A DNA stretch of 64,000 bases from Thalassotalea litorea (GTDB lineage Bacteria > Pseudomonadota > Gammaproteobacteria > Enterobacterales > Alteromonadaceae): contig NZ_VCBC01000007.1 of assembly GCF_005843925.1 (NCBI RefSeq), positions 124,001 to 188,000 of the forward strand. Direction: 5' to 3'. Positions within the stretch are counted from its first letter, which is position 1. The number at the start of each line of letters is the position of its first letter. The notes beneath the pieces are model-generated. The model was given only the letters and a program-made list of their open reading frames with translations. It had not been told where the DNA came from and did not search any database. A program made the position numbers and the translations under genes. Below are positions 27,486-38,200 of this stretch, piece by piece.

Positions 27486-29630
27486 TTAAAGCTTTTTCAC
27501 ACCCATATTGTACAGCGTGAAACCAAAGATATCGGCATACTGCTCAATGGACTTTGAAACCGGAGTACCTGCACCATGACCCGCATTGGTTTCAATACGA
27601 ATCAATACTGGGTTTTCACCCGCTTGTTTGGCTTGCAACTCAGCGGCAAACTTAAAGGAATGCGCAGGAACAACACGATCATCATGATCACCTGTGGTGA
27701 TTAATGTTGCCGGATACTGGCCGCCGTCTTTTACATTGTGCAACGGTGAATAACCATAGAGGTATTCAAACATTTCTTTACTCTGATCCGATGTACCGTA
27801 ATCATAGGCCCAGCCAGCGCCAGATGTAAATTTATGATAACGCAACATATCCAGTACGCCGACCGCCGGTAGCGCAACTTTGAACAGCTCAGGACGTTGC
27901 AACATCACCGCACCAACAAGCAAACCACCATTGGAACCACCACGAATGGCTAAATAGTCACTGGAGGTGTAGTTGGCATCAATGAGATGCTCAGCTGCCG
28001 CAATAAAATCGTCAAATACATTTTGCTTTTGCGTTTGTGTGCCAGCCTTATGCCAGTCTTTACCATACTCTCCGCCGCCACGCATATTGGCAACGGCATA
28101 AACACCACCTTGCTCCAACCAAACACCGTTGGCAACACTAAAAGAAGGCGTCAGGCTAATATTAAAACCACCATAACCATATAAAATAGTTGGGTTTTTA
28201 CCATTCAGCTCAACGCCTTTTTTGTGGGTGATGATCATCGGTACCTTAGTGCCATCTTTCGATGTATAAAATACTTGCTTAGAGACATAATCGTCACTAT
28301 TGAATTGAGCGCCGGAGGCCTGATGAACAGCGGAACCGCCATTATCGACATCAAATGAATAGATGGTACTCGGGGTTTTGTAGTTGGTGAAGCTGTAATA
28401 CAGCACTTTATCGTCTGGTTTACCGTTAAGACCCGAAGCGGTTCCCACATCAGGCAACTGAATATCGCGAAGCTTGTTTCCTTGACGGTCAAATTGAACC
28501 AGCTTGGTTGTTGCATCAACCATATAGTGCGCATAAATAAAGCCACCGCCTGCAGAAGCTTTTAAAACGTTTTCAGACTCAGGGATCACAGTTTTCCACT
28601 GTGCCGGTGCCGGATCGGTCACATCCATGGCCATCACTTTCTGGTTAGGCGCATCCATGTTGGTAACCAAATACAAGGTGTCGCCATCACTGTCCAGCAT
28701 GTTTGTATCTGCCGTATTATCGCTAACAATGGTCTTCAAATATGCGTCAGGCTGGGTTAAATCCAGTAAATGCAGATCATTGCCCGAGGTTGATTGCGCA
28801 CCAGAAATTAACAAAAAGCGACCATCTTCTGAAACCTGGCCACCGACATAACGGCGTTTTTGTTCTGTGCTTTCACCAAAGATCACTTTATCTTCAGATT
28901 GTGCCGTGCCAAGCTTATGGTAATACAATTTATGTTGATCGGTTTTCGCACTCAGCTCACTGCCTTCAGGCTTGTCATAGCTTGAGTAAAAGAAACCTTC
29001 ATTACCTTTCCAGGAAATGCCCGAAAATTTGATATTTTCCAGAGCCGGCTCTAGGCGCTCCTTGGTTTTGGCATCAATGATGATAACTTTACGCCAGTCA
29101 CTGCCACCTTCAGAAATCGCATAAGCAGCAATACTGCCGTCTTTAGAAAAACTCAATTGCGCCAATGATGTTGTGCCATCGTCGCTGAATTTATTTGGGT
29201 CAAGAAAAACTTCCGCTTCGCCATCACCTTGCTGACGATAAACCACATATTGGTTTTGTAACCCGTCATTTTTATAAAAATAGGTATATTCGCCTTCGGT
29301 AAATGGTGCGGAATATTTTTCATAATTCCACAATTCAGTAAGACGTTTCTTCAGGCTTTCCCGGTAAGGTATTTGATCCAGATAACCGAAAGTCACTTTA
29401 TTTTGGGCTTCTACCCAGGCCGCAGTTTCGTCACTGCGATCATCTTCTAACCAGCGATAAGGGTCTGCGACTTTTTGTCCAAAATACTCATCAACGACAT
29501 CGTCTTTGCGTGTTTCAGGGTAAGATATTGCCGTTGCCGATATTGCGGTTTCCTTCGGCTCCGTGTTTTCTGGCTCGCTTCCACAAGCAACCAGAAGAAG
29601 AGTACTTGCTATAAGACTAAAGTTTTTCAT
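27486..29630 (-). CDS. Prolyl oligopeptidase (S9A), lipoprotein form
   Basis: A 714-residue serine peptidase that cuts short peptides after proline. A lipoprotein signal ([20 protein letters not shown], lipobox LVAC) places it in the periplasm, anchored to a membrane. A seven-bladed propeller (about 75-430) gates the alpha/beta-hydrolase domain (about 450-714). The catalytic serine is S566 in GGSNGG, the histidine is H685 in AGHGAG, and the aspartate lies in [13 protein letters not shown]. The start [20 protein letters not shown] and DPYRWLEDD are hallmarks of the family. Length is normal once the signal is removed. It stands alone, with the chromate transporter upstream on the same strand but 71 bases away. 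Confidence 0.95.
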   Translation of the reverse strand: MKNFSLIASTLLLVACGSEPENTEPKETAISATAISYPETRKDDVVDEYFGQKVADPYRWLEDDRSDETAAWVEAQNKVTFGYLDQIPYRESLKKRLTELWNYEKYSAPFTEGEYTYFYKNDGLQNQYVVYRQQGDGEAEVFLDPNKFSDDGTTSLAQLSFSKDGSIAAYAISEGGSDWRKVIIIDAKTKERLEPALENIKFSGISWKGNEGFFYSSYDKPEGSELSAKTDQHKLYYHKLGTAQSEDKVIFGESTEQKRRYVGGQVSEDGRFLLISGAQSTSGNDLHLLDLTQPDAYLKTIVSDNTADTNMLDSDGDTLYLVTNMDAPNQKVMAMDVTDPAPAQWKTVIPESENVLKASAGGGFIYAHYMVDATTKLVQFDRQGNKLRDIQLPDVGTASGLNGKPDDKVLYYSFTNYKTPSTIYSFDVDNGGSAVHQASGAQFNSDDYVSKQVFYTSKDGTKVPMIITHKKGVELNGKNPTILYGYGGFNISLTPSFSVANGVWLEQGGVYAVANMRGGGEYGKDWHKAGTQTQKQNVFDDFIAAAEHLIDANYTSSDYLAIRGGSNGGLLVGAVMLQRPELFKVALPAVGVLDMLRYHKFTSGAGWAYDYGTSDQSKEMFEYLYGYSPLHNVKDGGQYPATLITTGDHDDRVVPAHSFKFAAELQAKQAGENPVLIRIETNAGHGAGTPVSKSIEQYADIFGFTLYNMGVKKL

Positions 29631-29701
29631 GTTCCACTTCTTAGTTATGGTTAATCGTTAAAAATACAACGAATTTACGTACAAAAATACAAAAGATTAG
29701 A

Positions 29702-30892
29702 TCAAATTTGGATGCTACTTAATGCAGCACCAATCGCGATAAACAAAGCAACCAGATAAACCACGGGCCACTTCAGCTTTTTTAAAATAAACAAGCCAAC
29801 GATCACTAAAGCCATGTCGATACCGTTGAGTACGGCACTGACAAACACTGGCTGATACAAGGCGGCGATCAATAGACCGACAACCGCCGCATTTATGGCA
29901 TCAACGGATTCACTTACCACCGGTTTGTTGGCGAGATCAAGCCACGCATCTTTTAATGCGATGACCAACAGAAAGCCCGGTAAGAATATGCCTAGCGTGG
30001 CAAGCAATGCAAACATTAAACCTTGTTCTGGATTGATTTGCACGCCGAGGTAAGCCGCCACGGAAAACATCGGCCCAGGAACGCCTTGAGCCGCCGCGTA
30101 TCCGGTAAGAAACTGATCGTTACTGATTAACCCTTCCAGAGTTTGTTGTAATAAGGGGAGAACCACGTGTCCCCCGCCAAAAACAAGCGCACCAGACTGA
30201 TAAAACGCTGAAAATGTTTGCCAGACTGGCGATGCCGATAGCAATGCCAACAGAGGTAAACCGAGAAACAATATGACAAAACCGATTAGCGGCCATTTTC
30301 GAATAGAATTGTTGATATTTTTTATTGCCTTATGGGGTTTATCAACAATGTTTTTTGGCGCGTTTCTTCCGCGATATAACCATCCGAGTAAAGCCGCCGT
30401 GAGCAAGACCAATAGTTGAATACTTAATCCGGGTATCGCAAGTAATACAGCAGCGCAGGCGACAGCAATCGCGATATGAAAACGTTGTTTACAAAAGCTA
30501 TTGTACATCCCCATAACGGCGTCACTCACCACAACCACTGCAAATAATTTCAATCCATGGGTGATCCCTTGAAACAGGGCATTTTGTTCAAGCTGAGTCG
30601 CCATTGAAGATAACACGACAAGCAGAATAAAAGAGGGAAGGGTAAAACCAAGGAACGCGGCGATACCGCCCGCCAAACCCGCTCTTTCAAGACCGATAGC
30701 AAAGCCGATTTGACTAGAACCAGGACCGGGTAGAAATTGCGTTAAAGAAATCAATTGCCCGTAATGTTTATCGTCAAGCCATTGTAATTTTTCGACAAAC
30801 GTATGACGAAAATAACCGATATGCGCGACCGGACCACCAAAGGCATAACAACCAAGAATTAAAAATCGAGCAAATATTTCAATAACTTGCAT
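29702..30892 (-). CDS. chrA: Chromate transporter ChrA (CHR family, two-domain)
   Basis: A 396-residue inner-membrane protein with two homologous CHR domains. The first carries FGGPVAHIGYFRHTF and LTQFLPGPGSSQIGFAIG. The second carries GGGHVVLPLLQQ and AAQGVPGPMFSVAAYLG. Long-chain ChrA proteins export chromate, probably by anion exchange, but many family members have unknown substrates. I chose the ATG at 30890-30892. A TTG three codons upstream is also open, and neither has a strong ribosome-binding site. No chrB regulator or other resistance gene is adjacent. Confidence 0.9.
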   Translation of the reverse strand: MQVIEIFARFLILGCYAFGGPVAHIGYFRHTFVEKLQWLDDKHYGQLISLTQFLPGPGSSQIGFAIGLERAGLAGGIAAFLGFTLPSFILLVVLSSMATQLEQNALFQGITHGLKLFAVVVVSDAVMGMYNSFCKQRFHIAIAVACAAVLLAIPGLSIQLLVLLTAALLGWLYRGRNAPKNIVDKPHKAIKNINNSIRKWPLIGFVILFLGLPLLALLSASPVWQTFSAFYQSGALVFGGGHVVLPLLQQTLEGLISNDQFLTGYAAAQGVPGPMFSVAAYLGVQINPEQGLMFALLATLGIFLPGFLLVIALKDAWLDLANKPVVSESVDAINAAVVGLLIAALYQPVFVSAVLNGIDMALVIVGLFILKKLKWPVVYLVALFIAIGAALSSIQI

Positions 30893-31003
30893 AGCGAACA
30901 AAAGATATAAAACAGAGACTCAGAGTAAACCACTGCGAGAAAAATATATAGAGTCTCATCGTTAAACCGCGGCAAATAAACGTCAGAAATCTAAGCTCGA
31001 GTG

Positions 31004-31816
31004 TTATTTGGGAAACAGTAGGGTAAACATAAGTCTCACTCCCCATCCTTCCGGGCCACCGTTGGAACTAGCGACATGATAACGTAGCCCGCCACCAACA
31101 CTGACGGTTTGATCGCCAATTTTAGCAACCTGAGTAACCATAAAATTTACCGGTACAGCCCAGTCCTCGGTTTCCCAGTTATAGGTGGTTTCAGAATTGA
31201 TGGTATAAGACATCGCAGTTTTGGTCGTATAGGATAAGAATGGCTGCATAAACGTTGTGTTCACATCAGGTCTGTTATCTTCTCCCGCAAAGCTCCAGAT
31301 ATGATTGAACAAACCACCATACGTCCATTGTCCATCCTGACGCAGGGCGACAGCGGTTGGCCCCGCCCCCCATTTGTCAGCAGTGAGCAACTCATCAGAG
31401 CCTGTCGGTAATAGTAATACCGGACCTGCCCCCAATATCCAGCCACTTTTGGTTGGTTGAACCGGTGAGAAGAAAAAGCTTTGTACTACATCACCTATGC
31501 CAAACTGATTCCCGGCGCCGGGGAATATATCATCCTGGGAAATGACCGGTAAAATGGTACGGGAGATGAGGTTCCAGTCCTGATTGATGCTAATGGGCAC
31601 CACAGGTTGAATATTGGTGAGATATCGATGTCCATCGTCACGATTACCGATATTGTGATCATAATTGAATTGAAAGGGCACACTTATCAAAGAAGCCACA
31701 GGATTCGATAATTTCTTAGCAAGCTCTTCATTTTCTGGGCTCGCTTGTGTGATTGCAGAGAAAGCCAAAGTTAATGAACCGACTCCTAATGCTAATGATG
31801 TAACGTTGTTAGTCAT
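31004..31816 (-). CDS. Uncharacterised outer-membrane transporter-like protein
   Basis: A 270-residue exported protein. After a signal region (VTSLALGVGSLTLAFSAITQ) the mature part reads NPVASLISVPFQFNYDHNIG, then LTNIQPVVPISINQDWNLIS and TILPVISQDDIFPGAG. This text is shared by a large group often labelled transporter or, misleadingly, neuromedin U-like, related to the COG4313/MetA-pathway outer-membrane group. Many short aromatic-rich strands suggest a beta barrel. The start ATG has GGGGAACGG upstream. It is divergent from the TonB receptor/pullulanase pair, and the shared control region holds two LacI-type operators, so co-regulation with maltodextrin use is likely (inference). The substrate is unknown. 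Confidence 0.75.
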   Translation of the reverse strand: MTNNVTSLALGVGSLTLAFSAITQASPENEELAKKLSNPVASLISVPFQFNYDHNIGNRDDGHRYLTNIQPVVPISINQDWNLISRTILPVISQDDIFPGAGNQFGIGDVVQSFFFSPVQPTKSGWILGAGPVLLLPTGSDELLTADKWGAGPTAVALRQDGQWTYGGLFNHIWSFAGEDNRPDVNTTFMQPFLSYTTKTAMSYTINSETTYNWETEDWAVPVNFMVTQVAKIGDQTVSVGGGLRYHVASSNGGPEGWGVRLMFTLLFPK

Positions 31817-31961
31817 GATAACCGTTCCCCGGATGATAGCATTACGTGATTAAACAAGGTGTTGCCGAATAAATGCTCTTTCAATAATAGTTCAGGCCAA
31901 TGGGATAACAAGGTTGTTTAGCGCGCTAAGCTGCTGTGATTAAGAGTTCCGTCTGGATTTA

Positions 31962-31975
31962 TGCATACGTATTCA
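31962..31975. promoter_or_regulatory. LacI-family operator near the 270-residue outer-membrane gene
   Basis: TGCATACGTATTCA shares the central ATACGTAT with the glgP sites. It is the exact reverse complement of the site at 32147. It lies about 145 bases before the minus-strand gene start. Confidence 0.7.
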
Positions 31976-32146
31976 CAACCCGGTGATTACTGCCGAACAA
32001 TGTCCTTTTCCTGTTAGTTGACTGAGCAATTATAAATGCCCGCCCATTGAATTCATTGACTTGCCGAATCATCCCATATTAAAACCGAAAAGAAATCATA
32101 GAATTACGAAAGATTTACGAGTTGGAATTCCCTATAAGCCCCGCAA

Positions 32147-32160
32147 TGAATACGTATGCA
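32147..32160. promoter_or_regulatory. LacI-family operator before the TonB receptor
   Basis: TGAATACGTATGCA lies about 145 bases before the TonB receptor start and mirrors the site at 31962. The two thus sit symmetrically, one for each divergent gene. Confidence 0.7.
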
Positions 32161-32303
32161 CTGCGTAGTTCTTTCGACTGGCAGTTTTTATGATAAACGT
32201 GTCCCACTCTCTAACCCGGGATATATAGATAATAAAAAATGTTGGCACGGAAGCTAATTAATAAAATTGATGGTTCAGGGATTGAACGTCTGGGGAAAAC
32301 ACT

Positions 32304-35177
32304 ATGTTTAATTTAAGCAAAGTCACGCTTGCATTGATGGCAAGTGGTGCTTTAGCTTTTTCTGCGCAAACCTATGCACAAGAAGCTGAGACCACGGGTT
32401 CAGATACAAGCGAAGATGACATTGAAGTAATTGAGGTTACCGGCTTTAAGAGCTCGTTAATCAAATCTATTAATCAAAAGCGCTGGGCCGATACGGTTTC
32501 CGAGCAAATTTCAGCCGATGATCTCGGCGGTCTTCCTGATGTTTCCATGGCCGATGCCTTAACCCGTTTACCGGGTATTGCGGCGGTTCGTACCGGCGGT
32601 CAGGCTGCAGAAATCAATATTCGAGGCCTGGGTGGTGGTTTTGTTTCTTCCACATTAAATGGCCGGGAACAGGTTTCTACTTCTGGCAATCGCTCGATTG
32701 AGTACGATCAGTACCCATCAGAGTTAATCTCTTCAGCCGCAGTATACAAATCATCAAAAGCCTCACTGATAGAAGGCGGCGTTGCCGGTACGGTTGAACT
32801 AAAAACAGCAAGCCCACTGGCCAATGATGAACAACACAAGTTCAATGTTAATCTTCGCGGTATGTACAATGACCGAGCCAAAGAAGTCGCCGATGCGGAA
32901 GAATATGGCCATCGATTCAGCTTCTCTTACCAAGGTCAGTTTTTAGAAGAAACTCTAGGTGTTTCTTTAGGTTATGCCCGGTTATACCAACCAGGCGTTG
33001 CGACTCAGTTTATCGGCTTTGCATATAATTCAGATCAGGATGTGGATTTCCTGCCTAATGATATGGACGGTCCCCTTGACGCTCCGGAAAATGAATACTT
33101 AAGTGAAGGTTTTGAACTACAACACTTAGGCGGTGAAGAAACCCGGAACGGCTATGTGGGAGCAATCGAGTGGGCGCCAAATGATACCTTTATCGTTCGT
33201 GCCGATGCGTTTGTTTCCAAATTTGACAGCGAATCCTTTGCTCGTGGATTTCGAGTAAAATTTGACGGTGAAACTGCGGCAATATCAAACCCGGCGATTG
33301 TCGATAACTCAATGATTGGCGGCACCATTAATCGCAAGAGTAAAGGCAACAACACTCGGGTTGAATTGGTCAATGATGACAATCAGGATTTTGATCAGGT
33401 TCAAAGTTATGGCTTAAATCTCGATTGGCAAATCACTGAACAGTTAAGTGCCAATATGGATATCAGTTACTCCAATGCCGAGAGTGAATTCAGAAATGGT
33501 TTGTTATGGTCACTGGTGGCTGAAGATGCCACTATCGAAAAGCCAGTTTTTGACCAAAACGTCTCAATTTCCTACATGCTTAATGGTCTCGACTTGCCAA
33601 ACGTCGGGTTTAATCAGGCCGATGCATTCACCGATATTGATCGGGTGATGGTCAGTAAATACGGTATTTACCCCTATGAAAATACCGATGAATTAAAAGC
33701 CTACCGTTTGGATTTTAACTATGAACTAGATAACGATTATATTGCGTCGGTTGAATTTGGTATGCGTTATTCTGATCGCGATTACAGTAGCGATCGCTCG
33801 GTTTTTGAATACGGTGCCGATAATAATTTTTCAAGCAGTGAACCACCACTACGCCTAACCGACGACATGGTTAACGTTGTCGATTGGGAAGGTGAATTTG
33901 GTTATTTCCCAAGTTATCTGGCGATTGATTTAGATAAAGCATTGGGTGCATGGTTCGGTAATGATATACCACAGCCGGTGCAATCCTGGGGCGCCGATGA
34001 AGATGGCATCATCAATAACTCTACCTCCTGGTCAGTACTGCAAAGCGGTGAAGTTTACGAACAAATATTCTCTGCTTATGTGATGGCAAATCTGGATTTC
34101 GAATTATTTGACACTCCAATTAGCGGTAATGTCGGTATTCGTATGGTGGATACCGATCAAAGTGCGACAGCACTGGATAACGTTGGCGGTGTATTAGCCG
34201 CTGGCGCACAAAATGTGATGGATGAAACAGGCCTGGTTAATTCTAACTACGCACCAAAAGTCATCGGCCTGGAATATACCGACTACCTACCATCCATTAA
34301 TGTAAATGCGCGCCTGACCGATGATTCACAATTACGCTTTGCCGCTGCAAAAGTGATGTCTCGCCCGCCTATCAATCGCCTTGCCGCTGATCGCAGCGCG
34401 ACTGTCGCTGATGATGGAAAAGTATCGGGCTCCAGTAATAACAGCCCATTCTTAAAGCCGTTTTATGCGACTCAATATGATCTTTCATACGAGTACTATT
34501 TTAGCGAAACCGATGGTGCCGTTGCGGTTGCTTTGTTCTACAAGGATATTGAATCTTTCATTCAAAACCTGACCGTCAGCAATTTCGATTTTAAAGAGGC
34601 TGGTTTTTATGTGCCAGACACGATCGAAAACGAAACGACAGGCGTTATCAGTGAAGTTGACCCGGTGGGTATCTACAGTACCGCCATCAATAACCAAGAA
34701 GGCGGTAACATCAAGGGTATTGAAGTTTCGTATACCCAAGTATTTTCATTCCTGCCGCAAATGTGGTCTGGGTTAGGACTTAGCTTGAGTTATTCGCATA
34801 CCAAGAGTGATGTTGAATTAGTAACGGATCTTGCCGGCGGTTCGGTAGAACAATCATTACCAGGCTTATCCGAGAACTTATTAACGTCGACTTTATTTTG
34901 GGAATACCAGGATTTCGAAACGCGCTTAAGTGTTCGTTATCGTGACAAGTTTGTCTCTGAACAGTGGGGTGTGAACCAGCAAATCGCCAACTTCGATGAA
35001 GAAGTCGTTGTTGATTATCAGGCTTCATACAACATAACCGAAAAATTTGGAGCGTTATTCCAGGTGAATAACTTAACCGATGAGCCAACCCAAAGTTACT
35101 TTGGTAGTAAGCAATTTTCCGGTACGACCCAATATTTTGGTCGCCAGTTTTACTTAGGTGTTACTTACTCGTTCTAG
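32304..35177 (+). CDS. TonB-dependent receptor, probably for maltodextrins
   Basis: A 957-residue outer-membrane receptor of the TIGR01782 type common in Alteromonadales and Caulobacter. The signal peptide ends near QTYAQE. A TonB-box-like EVIEVTGF (about residues 41-48) precedes the plug domain (about 55-190, SADDLGGLPDVSMADALTRL and PGIAAVRTGG). The 22-stranded barrel ends with a BAM-type signal, FYLGVTYSF. The start ATG has TGGGGAA upstream. It is followed after 49 bases by the pullulanase gene, so the pair likely forms one transcript. The substrate is inferred from the pullulanase and from the operator shared with glgP. The sequence of the receptor alone does not show it. Confidence 0.92.
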   Translation: MFNLSKVTLALMASGALAFSAQTYAQEAETTGSDTSEDDIEVIEVTGFKSSLIKSINQKRWADTVSEQISADDLGGLPDVSMADALTRLPGIAAVRTGGQAAEINIRGLGGGFVSSTLNGREQVSTSGNRSIEYDQYPSELISSAAVYKSSKASLIEGGVAGTVELKTASPLANDEQHKFNVNLRGMYNDRAKEVADAEEYGHRFSFSYQGQFLEETLGVSLGYARLYQPGVATQFIGFAYNSDQDVDFLPNDMDGPLDAPENEYLSEGFELQHLGGEETRNGYVGAIEWAPNDTFIVRADAFVSKFDSESFARGFRVKFDGETAAISNPAIVDNSMIGGTINRKSKGNNTRVELVNDDNQDFDQVQSYGLNLDWQITEQLSANMDISYSNAESEFRNGLLWSLVAEDATIEKPVFDQNVSISYMLNGLDLPNVGFNQADAFTDIDRVMVSKYGIYPYENTDELKAYRLDFNYELDNDYIASVEFGMRYSDRDYSSDRSVFEYGADNNFSSSEPPLRLTDDMVNVVDWEGEFGYFPSYLAIDLDKALGAWFGNDIPQPVQSWGADEDGIINNSTSWSVLQSGEVYEQIFSAYVMANLDFELFDTPISGNVGIRMVDTDQSATALDNVGGVLAAGAQNVMDETGLVNSNYAPKVIGLEYTDYLPSINVNARLTDDSQLRFAAAKVMSRPPINRLAADRSATVADDGKVSGSSNNSPFLKPFYATQYDLSYEYYFSETDGAVAVALFYKDIESFIQNLTVSNFDFKEAGFYVPDTIENETTGVISEVDPVGIYSTAINNQEGGNIKGIEVSYTQVFSFLPQMWSGLGLSLSYSHTKSDVELVTDLAGGSVEQSLPGLSENLLTSTLFWEYQDFETRLSVRYRDKFVSEQWGVNQQIANFDEEVVVDYQASYNITEKFGALFQVNNLTDEPTQSYFGSKQFSGTTQYFGRQFYLGVTYSF

Positions 35178-35226
35178 CCTCAGGCGAAATCGACTGACCT
35201 AAGTAACGATTGAATAAGGAATAAAA

Positions 35227-38200
35227 ATGATGAAAACGACAAAAAACTTAGCAAATTTGCTGATTGTCGCCTTAGTATCGCTTTTTCTTACCGCCTGTGG
35301 CGGTGAAAGCGATGTAAAATCCGGGGAATCTCTGCTGACCTGTGATGTCCCTATGGTGCCCGACGCCAGTGGCACATCTTGTGTGGCCCCAGAGCCAATC
35401 CAATGTCCGGTACCAACGGTTCCGGATGCTTTGAATGAAACCTGTATTGTTGGCGTTGATCCAAATGCGCCAACACCGGTCTATTTCCCGGCAGAAAACG
35501 AAGCGGTGCTGTATTTTAATCTGGGCACCGATAATGAAGACGACTATATCGGTTATCGCCTGCACACCTGGAATACCGATCAATGTGATGCTTACGCACC
35601 GCCGCATGATGAATCCGATTGGGCCAATGGCCATGAATACGCCGGCATTGACCCGACATATGGTGCTTATTACATCCTTAACCTGAAGGAAGGTTACAGC
35701 GAATGTGGTAACTTCATCATTCATATCGGTACCGATGATGCTGGTAAAGCAATGGGAAGTGGCGACTTCCAAATGCCATTGCAACAGGATGATCCAACCT
35801 ATGCCCGCATGAACTTTACCTTCAATGGTGAACCTTCCGTATTTGAGTATCCGGTAGAGTCTTTAGGTAAACAGCCGATTAAAGCCGCTGATTTTTCAGC
35901 CCACTGGATTGATGTCGATACCTTCGTCTGGAGCGCAGACGCCGATATCGCCAGTGTAAAGCTTCACCACTCGGCAACTGCGGGTATCGAAGCGGATGAC
36001 AACGATACCTTTAATGGCACGACCTTAGAGCTAATGGCGGTTGATTTAACCGATGAGCAAAAAGCATTTGCGCCGAAAGTAGCAGACTGGCCAGCCTATC
36101 AGGGTAACTGGACTGCGGAAGATGCAAAGTCGGTATTAAAGGGGCAGCTAGTACTTGTTGGTTATAACAGCGATGGTGAAACGGTTGCTGCCAGCAACGT
36201 TCAGGCGGATAAAGTACTCGATTATCTATACACCATGGGTGATATGGATGCCGATGAAGCAAATCTTGGTGTTCGTTACAATAACGGCATGATTGATGTC
36301 GCGCTTTGGGCGCCAACTGCGCAAAACGTGGTATTAAAAGCTTATAACGCTGACAAGGTTGAAACCGGCAGCTACCCAATGAGTGAAGATACCATGACAG
36401 GTATCTGGAGCCATAGCTCTGATCTTGCGATGGACAGAGCTTTCTATCAATTTGAAATCACGGTATACCATCCACAGAATCAAATGATAGAAACGCTAGT
36501 GGTCACCGACCCATATTCGGTGAGCTTATCCACCAATGGTAACTATTCACAGTTTGTAAACCTTGAAGATTCTGACCTGTTTCCTGATGGTTGGATGGAA
36601 CAAACCATCCCGACCGTTATGGACACTGAAGATGCGGTAATTTACGAAGCCCATATTCGTGATTTTAGTATTTTTGATGAAACCGTGTCTGCTGAAAACC
36701 GCGGTAAATACCTGGCATTTTCAGAAACAGAAAGCGCCGGCATGATGCACCTGAAAAGCCTGGCTGATTCAGGTCTAACGCATTTCCATATCCTTCCTGC
36801 GAATGATATTGCATCTATCAATGAAGATAACAATGAGGTTGTTAATTTAACTAACACCGTTGCCGAACTTTGTGCAATTCGTGCTGACGCACCGGTTTGT
36901 GGAGTTGAAAATGACAATGCTACCTTATTAGAAGTGTTGGAAAGCTATGACGTTTATGAAACCGATTCACAGGAATTAATGAACGTGCTGCGTGGCATCG
37001 ACAGTTTCAACTGGGGTTATGATCCAAAACATTTTAACGCGCCAGATGGCAGTTATGCCTCGGACAGCGACGGCGTGGCTCGCATTAAAGAAATGCGCAC
37101 TATGATCCAGTCTTTGCACGAAACAGGTCTTCGAGTTGTACTTGATGTCGTGTACAACCACACTAATTCCGCTGGGCTTTGGGATAATTCAGTATTAGAT
37201 AAAATCGTACCGGGTTATTATCACAGTCGAGATTTATGGACAGGTTCTGTCATACAGGATACTTGCTGCAATGATACAGCTCTTGAACATCAGATGATGG
37301 ATAAACTTATGGTTGATTCGTTATTGATGTGGAGCGAGCAATACAAATACGATGGTTTCCGCTTTGATATTATGGGCCATGGTTCGAAACAACAAATGCT
37401 AGCGGCGCGTGAAGCAGTGCGTGCTATCGATGCAGATACGTATTTCTACGGTGAAGGCTGGGACAGAAACGATCGTGGCTTTGAACAAGCGAACCAATTC
37501 AATATGGCGGGTACGGAAATATCGACATTTAACGACCGGATCCGTGATGGTGTGCGTAAGCCATATATCTTTAGTGAAGAATATAATGATGATTCATTTT
37601 TTCGATTAGATTCGGTGAAATATGGCCTGGCGGGTTCCTTGCAAGATTATGTATTAGAAACCGCCAACGGCACTGCGACAAAAGGCATAAGTTTTGGTTA
37701 CAGCATGTATGCCAAAGACCCGGCGGATGTCGTCAACTATGTTTCCAAGCATGACAATGAAACATTGTGGGATAACCTGCAGATTGTATTGCCAGAAACG
37801 ATGGGGTTATTGGATCGCGTTCGAGTGCAGAACCTTTCACAATCGGTAATGTTAATGGCTCAGGGTGTGCCGTTTCTACAATTAGGTGGTGACTTCCTGC
37901 GTTCAAAATCATTGGATCGCAATACCTATGATGCCGGCGACTGGTACAACAAAGTTGATTACAGTTTTGACAGTAATAACTACCGAGTTGGCCGTCCACT
38001 GGAATACAGCGAAGGTGATGGCGATGATCAAATCGACAACATCGATGAGTTGGTTCACCTTCTGTCTGAAGATAATGCCAAGCCATACTTTAACGAAATA
38101 TTGTTCGCAAGTGATGTGTTCAAGGAATTCTTATCGATTCGTAAATCAAGCAAGTTGTTCCGTTTAACCACGGCACAAGACGTTATCGATCGAGTTGGCT

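Larger units (their letters stand above)
31817..32303. promoter_or_regulatory. Divergent control region, outer-membrane protein / TonB receptor
   Basis: 487 bases with no gene. They contain two LacI-type palindromes 185 bases apart, centre to centre, and AT-rich text near the TonB receptor start. No confident promoter was assigned. Confidence 0.6.

Noticed and set aside
32243..32260. TGGCACG half of a sigma-54 promoter before the TonB receptor
   Set aside because: The matching TTGCA half is absent at the right spacing.
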